Numbered from the stretch's first letter, positions 15,029 to 24,495 are shown. The stretch: 64,000 bases of DNA from Streptomyces atratus (GCF_014648655.1 NZ_BMRN01000001.1:62001-126000); one strand, 5' to 3'. Notes: generated from the letters alone by a model not told the origin. A program made the numbers and translations.

Positions 15029-15699
15029 TCCAGGTGCTGGTCGTCGAGGACGATCCCGTCGCCGCGGACGCCCATCAGCTGTACGTGGGCCGCGTCCCCG
15101 GATTCACGGTGGCCGCGGTCGCGCACTCGCGTGCGGAGGCGGTGCGGGCGCTGGACCGTACGCCGGTCGATCTGCTGCTCCTGGATCTGTATCTGCCCGA
15201 CGGGCACGGTCTGCAGCTGCTGCGCTCGCTGCGCGCGGCCGGTCACTCGGCGGATGTCATCGCGGTGACGTCGGCACGTGATCTGACGGTGGTCCGGGAA
15301 GGGGTGTCGCTCGGTGTCGTCCAGTACGTGCTGAAGCCGTTCACCTTCGCCACCCTGCGCGACCGGCTCGTCCGCTACGCAGAGTTCCGCGCGGCAGCCG
15401 GTGAGGCGAGCGGTCAGGACGAGGTGGACCGGGCGCTCGGCGTACTGCGCGCGCCACAGCCGACCCGGCTGCCGAAGGGGCTGAGCGGCCCGACGCTGGA
15501 GGCCGTCACCCGCGTCCTGCGAGCCGCCCCGGACGGAGTGACGTCGGGCGCGACCGGGGTGGAGCTGGGCATCTCGCGGATCACCGCGCGCCGCTATCTG
15601 GAACATCTGGTGACCGTGGGGCGCGCGGTCCGCAGCCCGCAGTACGGTCAGATCGGGCGCCCGGAGCTGCACTACCGGTGGGTGGCCCAGGGCCGCTGA
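15025..15699 (+). CDS. CitB/DcuR-type response regulator
   Basis: 224 residues. Receiver domain with acidic cluster VVEDD (8-10), phospho-acceptor Asp54 (LLLDLYLPDGHGL) and Lys in VLKPFTF. The C-terminal half has the CitB-type winged helix (GVTSGATGVELGISRITARRYLEHL). Overlaps the sensor kinase stop by 4 nt, so the pair is co-translated. Probably an activator of the divergent dctA gene when C4-dicarboxylates are present (inferred from family and position). Confidence 0.92.
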   Translation: MIQVLVVEDDPVAADAHQLYVGRVPGFTVAAVAHSRAEAVRALDRTPVDLLLLDLYLPDGHGLQLLRSLRAAGHSADVIAVTSARDLTVVREGVSLGVVQYVLKPFTFATLRDRLVRYAEFRAAAGEASGQDEVDRALGVLRAPQPTRLPKGLSGPTLEAVTRVLRAAPDGVTSGATGVELGISRITARRYLEHLVTVGRAVRSPQYGQIGRPELHYRWVAQGR

Positions 15700-15788
15700 C
15701 CCCGTACGGCACTCGGACGTTCCTACGAGCCGTGTTATCGGTGGAACACACCGTAGTCAGAGGGCGTGTCGACTCCTACGGTGGGGCC

Positions 15789-16487
15789 GTGCACCCCTCC
15801 CCGCCCTTCAACGCCCCCGCCGCGCGTCGACTCCGCGAGGCCCTGGGGATGCTTCCAGGCCATGTCGCCTACGGTCTCGGAGCCCAGTACGGGCTCCGTA
15901 TCAGCGCCGAGACGGTGGCCGCCTGGGAGCGCGGGCTCGCTGTCCCGAGCGAGTACGAACTCACGGCGCTGGCCGGGGTGTTGTGGTGCTCGCCGGGCGA
16001 ACTGCTGACCGCCGCGCGCACCCTGCGGGAGCACCGGGTGGCCCGGGAGCTGGCCGTCGACGAGCTGGCGCGTCTGCTGGGGCTGACCGCCTCCGCGTAT
16101 CTGCGGATGGAGGAGGCGGGGCGCTGGCGCGGCAACGAACGCCAGTCCGCGGTGCTCAGCGAGGTACTGGGGCTGACGGCCGCCGGGGTCGTGACGGTGT
16201 CGGGCCGGGACGAGGAGCTGGCGGAGCTGTTGCGCAGTGCGGTGACGACGCGCTGGCAGGCCCATGTCCGGCCGGTGGCGAAGCTGGTGCCGCTGGAGCG
16301 CGGGTTCCTGCAGGACGTACTGGAACAGCTGCACGCCGACTACCAGGCACTGATGGTGTCGACGCTGAGCTGGAGCAGCACGGGTACGGAGCGGGCCGGG
16401 TCGACGGGCGATGCGGGGCGGGGGTTCCTGGCGAGGATCACGGAACGGTTCTGGCAGACGGCGGGGGTGCAGGGGACGAGCGTCTGA
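15789..16487 (+). CDS. double-HTH XRE-like DNA-binding protein
   Basis: About 232 residues. Two helix-turn-helix units are visible: residues ~9-70 (LREALGMLPGHVAYGLGAQYGLRISAETVAAWERGLAVPSEYELTALAGVL) and ~85-135 (ELAVDELARLLGLTASAYLRMEEAGRWRG...LSEVLGLT). The C-terminal third is helical. GTG 15789 (VHPSPPFNAPAARR) is chosen as start because the more upstream in-frame codons overlap the response regulator gene and lack coding character. This is a conserved Streptomyces family of unassigned role. It follows the two-component genes by about 90 nt and is convergent with the next gene. Confidence 0.7.
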   Translation: MHPSPPFNAPAARRLREALGMLPGHVAYGLGAQYGLRISAETVAAWERGLAVPSEYELTALAGVLWCSPGELLTAARTLREHRVARELAVDELARLLGLTASAYLRMEEAGRWRGNERQSAVLSEVLGLTAAGVVTVSGRDEELAELLRSAVTTRWQAHVRPVAKLVPLERGFLQDVLEQLHADYQALMVSTLSWSSTGTERAGSTGDAGRGFLARITERFWQTAGVQGTSV

Positions 16488-16517
16488 GCCACCGGGGCTC
16501 CGGTGGCCGTGCCGTTC

Positions 16518-17513
16518 TCAGCCGCCGGCCACGTCCGAGGCCACCGGGTCGAAGGAGAACAGGCTTCCCCGGTCCACCCCGTCGCAGCCCATCTGCACCA
16601 TCTCGGTGTCGGGCTTGCTGCTGCCCGCCTCGGCGCCGACGCACAGGTGGGTGTGGGCGGGGCGGATCCGGTAGCCCTTGACGGGATGGCCCTGCGGCTC
16701 GATCCAGAACGCCTCCGCGTCGCCGCGCTTGCCGCACTCCTGGTCCTGCATCAAGGCTCCGGCCTCCCGCATCCCGTCCCAGATACCCGTGCAGCCGGGG
16801 CCGAAGTCCGGGTGGTCGGTCACAATCCGCCAGACGTCGTCGCCCAGCGGTCTGAGGGAGAAGGCCGGGATCGTCTCCTCGTCGCACGGCACCTGATAGA
16901 TCCGGCCGCTGTCGCTTCCCCGCTTCTCGGAGAGGCAGAGCCCGGAGTGGACGGACCGGATCTGCACCGTCCGCCCCGCCACGGGTCCGGCGACAGGGGT
17001 GGGTCCCGGCTGCTCGTCGCGTACGAGGAGGGCGACGGTCACCGCGGCGGCGGCAAGCACCAGGAGGGAGACGGCGGCCACCAGAAAGGTCCGGGACCGA
17101 CGACGGGCAGGGGGCGGGCCGGCGGGCGGCTCGGGCGACTCCCCGGCCGGCGCCCCCGGGACCTCCCCGGCCTCCTCCTCCGTGCCGCCCTCGTCCTCGA
17201 CCGCCCGAGCTGTCGCGGCCCGCTGCCCGTGCACGGCGAGTTCCTTGCGTACGCCGAGCCAGTCCTCGATCTCCGTGGGCCCGCAGCCGCAGGCCCGCAC
17301 GAAAGCGGCGAGGAGCTCTTCGCGCGGGACCGACGTACGCCCGAGCATGTTGGCGATCGTGGAGCGCGGCAGGACGTCCCCGACCGCGTCGGCCCGCAGC
17401 GTCAGCTCGCGGAACGTCAGACCGGACGCGTCCTTGAGCACCCGTAACAGGGCGATGAACTCGGCCGCACTCCGCGCCTCCCGAGGATCCGGAGCCCTGC
17501 CCTCGACCACCAT
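16518..17513 (-). CDS. membrane-anchored HTH protein with extracytoplasmic ricin-type lectin domain
   Basis: 331 residues. Residues ~14-90 are an XRE-like helix-turn-helix common in Streptomyces (FIALLRVLKDASGLTFRELTLRADAVGDVLPRSTIANML...LLAAFVRACG). An acidic/Pro-rich linker leads to one TM helix (~145-167, FLVAAVSLLVLAAAAVTVALLV). The external part is a beta-trefoil RICIN-like domain (~180-325) with repeated CL/W-x-I patterns (HSGLCLSEKRG, VWRIVTDHPDFGPGCTG, THLCVGAE) and several cysteines for disulfides. It looks like a one-component transmembrane sensor that binds sugar or wall ligands outside and DNA inside (inference). Convergent with the previous gene. Confidence 0.75.
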   Translation of the reverse strand: MVVEGRAPDPREARSAAEFIALLRVLKDASGLTFRELTLRADAVGDVLPRSTIANMLGRTSVPREELLAAFVRACGCGPTEIEDWLGVRKELAVHGQRAATARAVEDEGGTEEEAGEVPGAPAGESPEPPAGPPPARRRSRTFLVAAVSLLVLAAAAVTVALLVRDEQPGPTPVAGPVAGRTVQIRSVHSGLCLSEKRGSDSGRIYQVPCDEETIPAFSLRPLGDDVWRIVTDHPDFGPGCTGIWDGMREAGALMQDQECGKRGDAEAFWIEPQGHPVKGYRIRPAHTHLCVGAEAGSSKPDTEMVQMGCDGVDRGSLFSFDPVASDVAGG

Positions 17514-17679
17514 GTGCTGTGTCCCTCCCTGGGATCCGCGCCCGGACAGAGTTGGGACATGTCCGGGACAGGGCTAAGCCTTGTTGATCCGGGCCGCCGA
17601 CTCAAGAGTGGATTCCGGCACCACGGCCCGTCCGGCCCTGACCTTCCGGAACGGCCCCGACGGCCAGGGGGAACGGCAA

Positions 17680-17717
17680 GCGGCCCTGACCGTCCACGGG
17701 GGGACAGTCAGGGCCGC
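17680..17717 (-). terminator. terminator after pfkA
   Basis: 16-bp stem with one mismatch (GCGGCCCTGACCGTCC against GGACAGTCAGGGCCGC), loop ACGGGG, 35 nt past the pfkA stop on the minus strand. Confidence 0.75.
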
Positions 17718-17751
17718 CGGCCACTGCTTGTGACGCTGCCGCGCGCCCGGG

Positions 17752-18777
17752 TCAGAAGACCGACTCGGCCTCGTCCATCCGGTCCGCCGGCACCGTCTTG
17801 AGCTGGGTGATGGCGTCGGCGAGCGGAACCATCTTGATGTCGTTGCCACGCAGAGCCGTCATCCGGCCGAATTCGCCCCGGTGCGCGGCCTCCACCGCGT
17901 GCCAGCCGAAGCGGGTGGCGAGCACCCGGTCGTACGCGGTCGGCGTGCCGCCGCGCTGCACGTGGCCGAGAATGACCGGCCGGGCCTCCTTGCCGAGCCG
18001 GGTCTCCAGCTCGATGGCCAGCCGGTTGCCGATGCCCTGGAAACGCTCGTGGCCGTACTGGTCGATCTCGCCCTTGGCGTACGGCATGGAGCCCTCGGCC
18101 GGGTGCGCGCCCTCGGCGACGCAGATGACCGCGAATTTCTTGCCCCGCGCGAAGCGTTCTTCGACCATCTTGACCAGGTCCTCGACCTGGAAGCGACGCT
18201 CGGGAAGGCAGATGCCGTGCGCGCCGCCCGCCATTCCGGACTCCAGCGCGATCCAGCCGGCGTGGCGGCCCATCACCTCGACGACCATCACCCGCTGATG
18301 CGATTCGGCGGTGGTCTTGAGGCGGTCTATGGCCTCGGTGGCGACGCCCACCGCGGTGTCGAAGCCGAAGGTGCGGTCGGTGGCGGAGATGTCGTTGTCG
18401 ATGGTCTTCGGGACGCCGACGACGGGCATTCCGGCGTCCGACAGCATCCGCGCGGCGGTGAGAGTGCCTTCGCCGCCGATCGGGATGAGGGCGTCCATGC
18501 CGTAACGGCGGCTCAGCTCGGCGCAGTTCTCGGCGGCCTCGCGCAGCCGGTCGCGCTCCAGCCGGGCCGAGCCGAGAATGGTGCCGCCATGGGCGAGGAT
18601 GCCGCTGACCGCATTGAGATCGAGGGGGCGGAAGTGGCCGTCGAGGAGTCCCTTGAACCCGTCCTCGAAGCCGATGACTTCATCACCGTGCCCCACCACG
18701 GCACGGTGGACGACCGACCGGATCACTGCGTTCAGGCCTGGGCAATCGCCGCCTGCGGTGAGAACTCCGATGCGCAT
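17752..18777 (-). CDS. pfkA: 6-phosphofructokinase
   Basis: 341 residues, phosphorylating fructose-6-phosphate to the 1,6-bisphosphate. Motifs: nucleotide-binding GVLTAGGDCPGLNAVIR at the N-terminus, GGEGTL (Gly at the position that favours ATP), PKTIDNDISATDRTFGFDTA with the catalytic Asp, MGRHAGWIALESG and HVQRGGTPTAYDR. The Lys in PKTIDND is seen in group III enzymes of actinobacteria that are ATP-dependent despite PPi-type residues. ATG 18777. Divergent from pta, a conserved arrangement that places glycolysis next to the acetyl-phosphate pathway. Of the several Streptomyces pfkA paralogs this is the one next to pta-ackA. Confidence 0.93.
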   Translation of the reverse strand: MRIGVLTAGGDCPGLNAVIRSVVHRAVVGHGDEVIGFEDGFKGLLDGHFRPLDLNAVSGILAHGGTILGSARLERDRLREAAENCAELSRRYGMDALIPIGGEGTLTAARMLSDAGMPVVGVPKTIDNDISATDRTFGFDTAVGVATEAIDRLKTTAESHQRVMVVEVMGRHAGWIALESGMAGGAHGICLPERRFQVEDLVKMVEERFARGKKFAVICVAEGAHPAEGSMPYAKGEIDQYGHERFQGIGNRLAIELETRLGKEARPVILGHVQRGGTPTAYDRVLATRFGWHAVEAAHRGEFGRMTALRGNDIKMVPLADAITQLKTVPADRMDEAESVF

Positions 18778-19083
18778 CGTGCTGTATCTCCTGCTCGCTA
18801 GTGCCGTGCATTTCGGGGGCGACTACAGAAACCCCCGTACCGTGAGCCACAACGATTGTCCCACGTCAGGTCTGGACCTCGCGCTCTCGGCCGCTCCGGG
18901 GATTCCCGCCCGGGTGTTCCGCCGGATGCAGCGGTGAATCGGGCGGCGGTCCGCCCGGGCGGGCGGGGGTCCTACGGCCCTTCGCGGAGGGTCTTTCGCC
19001 CGGCGGGCGGCGCCTTGACCCCCGCAGGTATCGTCAACATGGCAATACCATCCCAAACCGAAAAAATGGACGGGAGAGCACGC

Positions 19084-21165
19084 GTGACGCGCAGCGTGTA
19101 CGTGACCGGGATCGACCGGGGAGACGGCCGCCAGGTCGTCGATCTGGGAGTCATGGAGCTCCTGACGCGTCAGGTGGACCGGGTCGGGGTGTTCCGGCCG
19201 CTCGTCCATGACGGACCCGACCGGCTGTTCGAGCTGCTGCGGGCCCGCTACCGGCTTCCCCAGGATCCCGCGTCGGTCTACGGGCTGGACTATCACGAGG
19301 CGTCCGCGCTCCAGGCGGAGCAGGGTACGGACGAACTCGTCTCCCGGCTGGTGGAACGCTTCCATCAGGTGGCCCAGAAGTACGAGGTGGTGCTGGTCCT
19401 CGGCACCGACTTCGCCGCCACCCAGCTCCCCGACGAGCTGGCGCTCAATGCCCGGCTCGCCAATGAGTTCGGCGCCTCGGTCATCGCGGTGGTCGGCGGG
19501 AAGGGCCAGCCGGCGGAGTCCGTACGGGCCGAGACCCACAATGCCTACCGGGCGTACGCCGGCCTGGGCTGCGATGTCCTCGCGATGATCGTGAACCGGG
19601 TGGCGGCCGAGGACCGCGATGTCATCGCGGAACGGCTGGCGGCCCGGCTGCCCGTCCCCTGTTCCGTTCTGCCGGACGATGCGGCGCTCTCCGCGCCGAC
19701 CGTCGCCCAGATCACCTCGGCCCTCGGCGGCACGGTGCTGCTCGGCGACGACTCCGGGCTGGCCAGGGACGCGCTGGACTTCGTCTTCGGCGGTGCGATG
19801 CTGCCGAACATGCTGAAGGCGCTGACGCCGGGTTGTCTGGTGGTCACGCCCGGGGACCGGGCGGATCTGGTGGTCGGCTCGCTGGCCGCGCACAGCGCCG
19901 GGACCCCGCCCATCGCGGGTGTGCTGCTGACCCTGAACGAACGCCCCGGCGAGGAGATACTCAGGCTGGCCGCGAGACTCGCACCGGGTACCCCGGTCGT
20001 CTCCGTGGCCGGCGGCTCCTTCCCCACCGCCGGGGAACTCTTCGCGCTGGAGGGCAAGTTGAACGCGGCGACGCCCCGCAAGGCGGAGACCGCACTGGGC
20101 CTCTTCGAGCGCCATGTGGACACCGGCGCCCTGCTGGAGGGGATCTCGGTGGCCCGCAGCGGCCGCGTCACCCCGATGATGTTCGAGCACGAGCTGCTGG
20201 AGCAGGCCCGCGCCGACCGGCGGCGAGTCGTCCTGCCGGAAGGCACCGAGGAACGGGTGCTGCGCGCCGCGGACGTCCTGCTGCGCCGCGATGTCTGCGA
20301 CCTCACGCTCCTCGGCGACGTCGACGTCATCCGTAAGAAGGCCGCCGACCTCGGCATCGATCTCGCCGGTACGCAGCTCATCGACCCACAGAGCTCACAG
20401 CTGCGCCAGGCGTTCGCCGAGCGGTACGCACAGGTGCGCGCGCACCGCGGGGTCACGGTGGAGCTGGCGTACGACGTCGTGGCGGACGTCAACTACTTCG
20501 GCACGCTGATGGTCCAGGAGGGGCTCGCGGACGGCATGGTCTCCGGGGCCGTGCACTCCACCGCGGCGACGATCCGCCCCGCGTTCGAGATCATCAAGAC
20601 AAAGCCGGACGCCTCGATCGTCTCCTCCGTCTTCTTCATGTGCCTCGCCGACAAGGTCCTGGTGTACGGCGACTGCGCGGTCAACCCGGACCCGGACGCG
20701 GAGCAGCTCGCGGACATCGCGGTGCAGTCGGCCGCGACCGCCGCCCGCTTCGGCGTGGAGCCGCGGATCGCGATGCTGTCGTACTCGACGGGCACCTCGG
20801 GTTCGGGCGCCGATGTCGACAAGGTGCGCGAGGCGACGGACCGGGTGCGCGAGAGCCGGCCGGATCTCAGGATCGAGGGTCCGATCCAGTACGACGCCGC
20901 GGTGGAGCCGAGCGTCGCCGCGACGAAGCTGCCCGGCTCCGATGTGGCGGGTCAGGCGACGGTGCTGATCTTCCCGGACCTGAACACCGGCAACAACACC
21001 TACAAGGCCGTGCAGCGCTCGGCGGGCGCCGTGGCTGTCGGACCGGTGCTCCAGGGGCTGCGGAAGCCCGTCAACGATCTGTCCCGGGGCGCTCTCGTCC
21101 AGGACATCGTCAATACCGTGGCCATCACGGCGATCCAGGCACAGGGCGAGGAGCGAACCGCATGA
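19084..21165 (+). CDS. pta: phosphate acetyltransferase (long, DRTGG-containing form)
   Basis: 693 residues, converting acetyl-CoA plus phosphate to acetyl phosphate. N-terminal P-loop-like/CobQ region (SVYVTGIDRGDGRQVVDLGVMELLTRQ), a central DRTGG domain (~210-320, LKALTPGCLVVTPGDRADLVVGS), and a C-terminal catalytic PTA_PTB domain from ~365 (MTPMMFEHELLEQARADRRRVVLPEGTEERVLRAADVLL...FPDLNTGNNTYKAVQRS). GTG 19084 is preceded by GGGAGA at good spacing; the in-frame ATGs upstream have no such site. Its stop overlaps the ackA start by 4 nt. Confidence 0.93.
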   Translation: MTRSVYVTGIDRGDGRQVVDLGVMELLTRQVDRVGVFRPLVHDGPDRLFELLRARYRLPQDPASVYGLDYHEASALQAEQGTDELVSRLVERFHQVAQKYEVVLVLGTDFAATQLPDELALNARLANEFGASVIAVVGGKGQPAESVRAETHNAYRAYAGLGCDVLAMIVNRVAAEDRDVIAERLAARLPVPCSVLPDDAALSAPTVAQITSALGGTVLLGDDSGLARDALDFVFGGAMLPNMLKALTPGCLVVTPGDRADLVVGSLAAHSAGTPPIAGVLLTLNERPGEEILRLAARLAPGTPVVSVAGGSFPTAGELFALEGKLNAATPRKAETALGLFERHVDTGALLEGISVARSGRVTPMMFEHELLEQARADRRRVVLPEGTEERVLRAADVLLRRDVCDLTLLGDVDVIRKKAADLGIDLAGTQLIDPQSSQLRQAFAERYAQVRAHRGVTVELAYDVVADVNYFGTLMVQEGLADGMVSGAVHSTAATIRPAFEIIKTKPDASIVSSVFFMCLADKVLVYGDCAVNPDPDAEQLADIAVQSAATAARFGVEPRIAMLSYSTGTSGSGADVDKVREATDRVRESRPDLRIEGPIQYDAAVEPSVAATKLPGSDVAGQATVLIFPDLNTGNNTYKAVQRSAGAVAVGPVLQGLRKPVNDLSRGALVQDIVNTVAITAIQAQGEERTA

Positions 21166-22412
21166 CCACCCCGATCGCAGAAGGCTCTTCCACCGTGGCC
21201 GCCAATCGCGTACTCGTTCTCAACTCCGGCTCCTCGTCGGTGAAGTACCAGCTCCTGGACATGAGCGACCGTTCCCGGCTGGCGGTCGGACTGGTCGAGC
21301 GGATCGGCGAGGAGACCTCCCGGCTGGTGCACACCCCGCTGGCCGGCAGTGACGCCGAGTCGCGTGAGCGCATCGGCCCGATCGCCGACCACGAGGCCGC
21401 GCTGAAGGCGGCGGCCGAGGAACTGGCGGCCGACGGCCTCGGCCTGGACTCCCCCGCGCTGGCGGCGATCGGCCACCGGGTGGTGCACGGCGGGCTGCGG
21501 TTCACCGAGCCCGTGGTGATCGACGACGAGGTGCTGAAGGAGATCGAGCGCCTGGTCCCGGTGGCCCCGCTGCACAATCCGGCGAACATCGTCGGCATCC
21601 GTACCGCCCAGGCCCTGCGTCCGGACCTTCCGCAGGTGGCCGTCTTCGACACGGCGTTCCACACGACGATGCCGGAGTACGCGGCGCGGTACGCGATCGA
21701 CGTGGAGACCGCCGACGCGCACCGCATCCGGCGCTACGGCTTCCACGGCACCTCGCACGCGTACGTCTCCCGCAAGGCCGCCGAGCTGCTGGGACGCACC
21801 CCCGAGGAGGTCAATGTCATCGTGCTGCACCTGGGCAACGGCGCCTCGGCGTCGGCGGTGGCGGGCGGCCGGTGCGTGGAGACCTCGATGGGGCTGACCC
21901 CGCTGGAGGGGCTGGTGATGGGCACGCGTTCCGGCGACATCGATCCGGCCGTCACCTTCCACCTGAAGCGGGTGGCGGGGATGTCGACGGACGAGATCGA
22001 CGTACTGCTCAACAAGAAGAGCGGTCTGGTCGGGCTCTGCGGCGACAACGACATGCGGGAGATCCGGCGCCGGATCGACGAGGGCGACGAGCGTGCGGCG
22101 CTCGCGTTCGACATCTATGTGCACCGGCTGAAGAAGTACATCGGCGCCTATTCGGCGGTCCTCGGGCGGGTGGATGCCGTGGTGTTCACGGCGGGGGTCG
22201 GGGAGAACTCGGCGCCCGTGCGGGAGGCTGCGATCGCCGGTCTCGAGGAGTTCGGCCTGGCGGTGGACGCGGATCTGAACGCCGCACGGTCCGGCGCACC
22301 GCGGCTGATCTCGCCGGACCACGCACGGGTCGCGGTCGCCGTGGTACCGACGGACGAGGAACTGGAGATCGCCGTCCAGACCTTCGCACTCATCGGACAG
22401 GCCCACAACTGA
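21162..22412 (+). CDS. ackA: acetate kinase
   Basis: 416 residues. Converts acetyl phosphate and ADP to acetate and ATP, the second half of the Pta-AckA route. Motifs: VLVLNSGSSSVKYQLLDM at the start, the substrate-binding HRVVHGG, catalytic VAVFDTAFH, RYGFHGTSH, HLGNGASASAV and TAGVGENS near the end, all characteristic of the ASKHA-fold acetokinase family. ATG 21162 overlaps the pta stop (ATGA), so the genes are translationally coupled. An internal GTG ten codons later could also serve. Confidence 0.95.
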   Translation: MTTPIAEGSSTVAANRVLVLNSGSSSVKYQLLDMSDRSRLAVGLVERIGEETSRLVHTPLAGSDAESRERIGPIADHEAALKAAAEELAADGLGLDSPALAAIGHRVVHGGLRFTEPVVIDDEVLKEIERLVPVAPLHNPANIVGIRTAQALRPDLPQVAVFDTAFHTTMPEYAARYAIDVETADAHRIRRYGFHGTSHAYVSRKAAELLGRTPEEVNVIVLHLGNGASASAVAGGRCVETSMGLTPLEGLVMGTRSGDIDPAVTFHLKRVAGMSTDEIDVLLNKKSGLVGLCGDNDMREIRRRIDEGDERAALAFDIYVHRLKKYIGAYSAVLGRVDAVVFTAGVGENSAPVREAAIAGLEEFGLAVDADLNAARSGAPRLISPDHARVAVAVVPTDEELEIAVQTFALIGQAHN

Positions 22413-22486
22413 GCACCCCCGCGCCCCTTTGTACCTTCCACCAGACGGAATATTCCGCATCGAAACAAACGGATAGGATCCGCCTC

Positions 22487-23917
22487 ATGCGCCGTTCCAA
22501 AATCGTCTGCACACTCGGTCCCGCCGTCGACTCCCATGAGCAGCTCGTCGCTCTGATCGAGGCCGGCATGAGCGTGGCCCGCTTCAACTTCAGTCACGGC
22601 AGCCACGAGGAGCACCAGGGTCGTTACGACCGGGTCCGCAAGGCCGCCGCCGAGACCGGCCGCGCGGTCGGCGTGCTCGCCGACCTCCAGGGCCCGAAGA
22701 TCCGCCTGGCGAAGTTCGCCGAGGGCCCCGTCGAGCTGGTCCGCGGGGACGAGTTCACCATCACCTCGGAGGACGTCCCCGGTGACAAGTCGATCTGCGG
22801 CACGACCTACAAGGGCCTGCCCGGCGACGTCGCCAAGGGCGACCCGATCCTGATCAACGACGGCAACGTCGAGCTGAAGGTCGTTGCGGTCGAGGGCCCC
22901 CGGGTCAAGACCATCGTCATCGAGGGCGGTGTCATCTCCGACCACAAGGGCATCAACCTGCCCGGCGCGGCGGTCAACGTCCCGGCCCTGTCCGAGAAGG
23001 ACGTCGAGGACCTGCGGTTCGCCCTGCGGATGGGCTGCGACCTGGTGGCGCTTTCCTTCGTACGGGACGCCAATGACGTCAAGGACGTCCACAAGGTGAT
23101 GGACGAGGAGGGCCGCCGGGTCCCCGTCATCGCCAAGGTCGAAAAGCCGCAGGCCGTCGAGCACATGGAGGGCGTCGTCATGGCGTTCGACGGTGTGATG
23201 GTCGCCCGTGGCGACCTGGCCGTCGAGTACCCCCTGGAGAAGGTTCCGATGGTGCAGAAGCGCCTGGTGGAGCTCTGCCGGCGGAACGCCAAGCCGGTGA
23301 TCGTGGCGACCCAGATGATGGAGTCGATGATCACCAACTCGCGGCCGACCCGCGCCGAGGCGTCCGATGTCGCCAACGCGATCCTGGACGGCGCGGACGC
23401 GGTCATGCTGTCGGCCGAGTCCAGCGTGGGCGCGTACCCGATCGAGACGGTCAAGACGATGTCGAAGATCGTCGTCGCCGCCGAGGAGGAGCTGCTCTCC
23501 AAGGGCCTGCAGCCGCTGGTGCCGGGCAAGAAGCCCCGCACCCAGGGCGGTTCGGTGGCCCGTGCCGCCTGCGAGATCGCGGACTTCCTGAACGGCAAGG
23601 CACTGGTCGCCTTCACCAAGTCCGGTGACACGGCCCGCCGCCTCTCCCGCTACCGCGCGGCGCAGCCCATCCTGGCCTTCACCACGGACGAGTCCACCCG
23701 CAACCAGCTCGCCCTGAGCTGGGGCGTCGAGGCCCACGTCGTACCGCACGTGGACAACACGGACGCGATGGTCGACCTGGTCGACGCGGAGCTGCTGAAG
23801 CTGGACCGCTACAACGCGGGCGACACGATGGTCATCACGGCCGGCTCGCCTCCCGGTATCCCGGGCACGACGAACATGGTGCGGGTGCACCATGTGGGGG
23901 GCGGGGCGCGCGACTGA
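22487..23917 (+). CDS. pyk: pyruvate kinase
   Basis: 476 residues. Makes pyruvate and ATP from phosphoenolpyruvate. Signatures: MRRSKIVCTLGPAVDS, NFSHGSHEEHQ, KGPKIRL-type DLQGPKIRLAKF, VIAKVEKPQAVEHME with the catalytic Lys, MVARGDLAVEYPLEKVP and DVANAILDGADAVMLSAESSVGAYP. The C-terminal regulatory domain is intact. It follows ackA by 74 nt with its own likely promoter and GGATAGGAT ribosome site, and ends before a strong terminator. Streptomyces has two pyk genes; this is the copy linked to pta-ackA. Confidence 0.95.
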   Translation: MRRSKIVCTLGPAVDSHEQLVALIEAGMSVARFNFSHGSHEEHQGRYDRVRKAAAETGRAVGVLADLQGPKIRLAKFAEGPVELVRGDEFTITSEDVPGDKSICGTTYKGLPGDVAKGDPILINDGNVELKVVAVEGPRVKTIVIEGGVISDHKGINLPGAAVNVPALSEKDVEDLRFALRMGCDLVALSFVRDANDVKDVHKVMDEEGRRVPVIAKVEKPQAVEHMEGVVMAFDGVMVARGDLAVEYPLEKVPMVQKRLVELCRRNAKPVIVATQMMESMITNSRPTRAEASDVANAILDGADAVMLSAESSVGAYPIETVKTMSKIVVAAEEELLSKGLQPLVPGKKPRTQGGSVARAACEIADFLNGKALVAFTKSGDTARRLSRYRAAQPILAFTTDESTRNQLALSWGVEAHVVPHVDNTDAMVDLVDAELLKLDRYNAGDTMVITAGSPPGIPGTTNMVRVHHVGGGARD

Positions 23918-23940
23918 CGCGTTCGTGGCCTTCACCCGGA

Positions 23941-23985
23941 CATGACAGTGCTCCGTCCTCTCGCGGAGGACGGAGCACTGTCATG
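23941..23985 (+). terminator. terminator after pyk
   Basis: Perfect 20-bp stem beginning CATGACAGTGCTCCGTCCTC with a TCGCG loop, 24 nt past the pyk stop. It probably also ends the convergent transcript from the right. Confidence 0.92.
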
Positions 23986-23987
23986 TG

Positions 23988-24420
23988 TCAGGGCAGTCGT
24001 TCGGCCAACTCCCGCCACACCTCGTACTCACCGCGGCGCGGATGGTCCACGAACAGCGACTGGACCAGCCTGGCCGGGGCGAGCAGCCGCCGGGTCGTGC
24101 GCAGCTCAAGGATCTGCTCACGCTCCAGATCTCTCCAGCCCGGGACGAGCTCGGCGGCAGCCTCCGAGGTCATGGGCATCGCCTTCGGCCGCCCGAATCC
24201 CCGAAGCGGACCAACGCCGCACGTGCGCGCCCGGGTCCAGCCGGTCGGGGTCATCGAACGGACCACTCACCCGAAGCTCACCCCACCGACGCGACCGCCT
24301 CTCCACCGATCGGCTCGGCCCTCCGCCGGCTGTCCGGAACGAATCGTCGGGCACGAAGAAGTGGCCACTGTGGCCACCTTCCACGAGCGCGAAGAACGCA
24401 CCACGGAGAAGTGAGGACAT
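23988..24420 (-). pseudogene. small gene with apparent frameshift
   Basis: Two overlapping minus-strand frames complement each other. The first starts at ATG 24420 (MSSLLRGAFFALVEGGHSGHFFVPDDSFRTAGG...GPFDDPDRLDPGAHVRR) and keeps high third-position GC until about 24225, where its codon use deteriorates. From there the other frame (SEAAAELVPGWRDLEREQILELRTTRRLLAPARLVQSLFVDHPRRGEYEVWRELAERLP, stop at 23988) shows the coding bias. A single frameshift joins them into one ~143-residue soluble protein. I do not recognise the family. Sequencing error, pseudogene, or two short genes are the alternatives. Confidence 0.45.
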
Positions 24421-24464
24421 GACTGTGGCCCGCACCCCTGAACAACGGGGTGCGGGCCACAGTC
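24421..24464 (-). terminator. terminator of the DUF6230/DUF6114 cluster
   Basis: Perfect 18-bp stem (GACTGTGGCCCGCACCCC) with loop TGAACAAC, 32 nt past the last gene of the minus-strand cluster and directly in front of the frameshifted gene. Confidence 0.9.
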
Positions 24465-24495
24465 GTTGTGCGGCTCCCGAACAGGTCGGTGTCGG

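Noticed and set aside
18823..20190. 455-aa minus-strand frame opposite pta
   Set aside because: No recognisable domain, Arg/Gln-rich; pta on the other strand is full-length and canonical.
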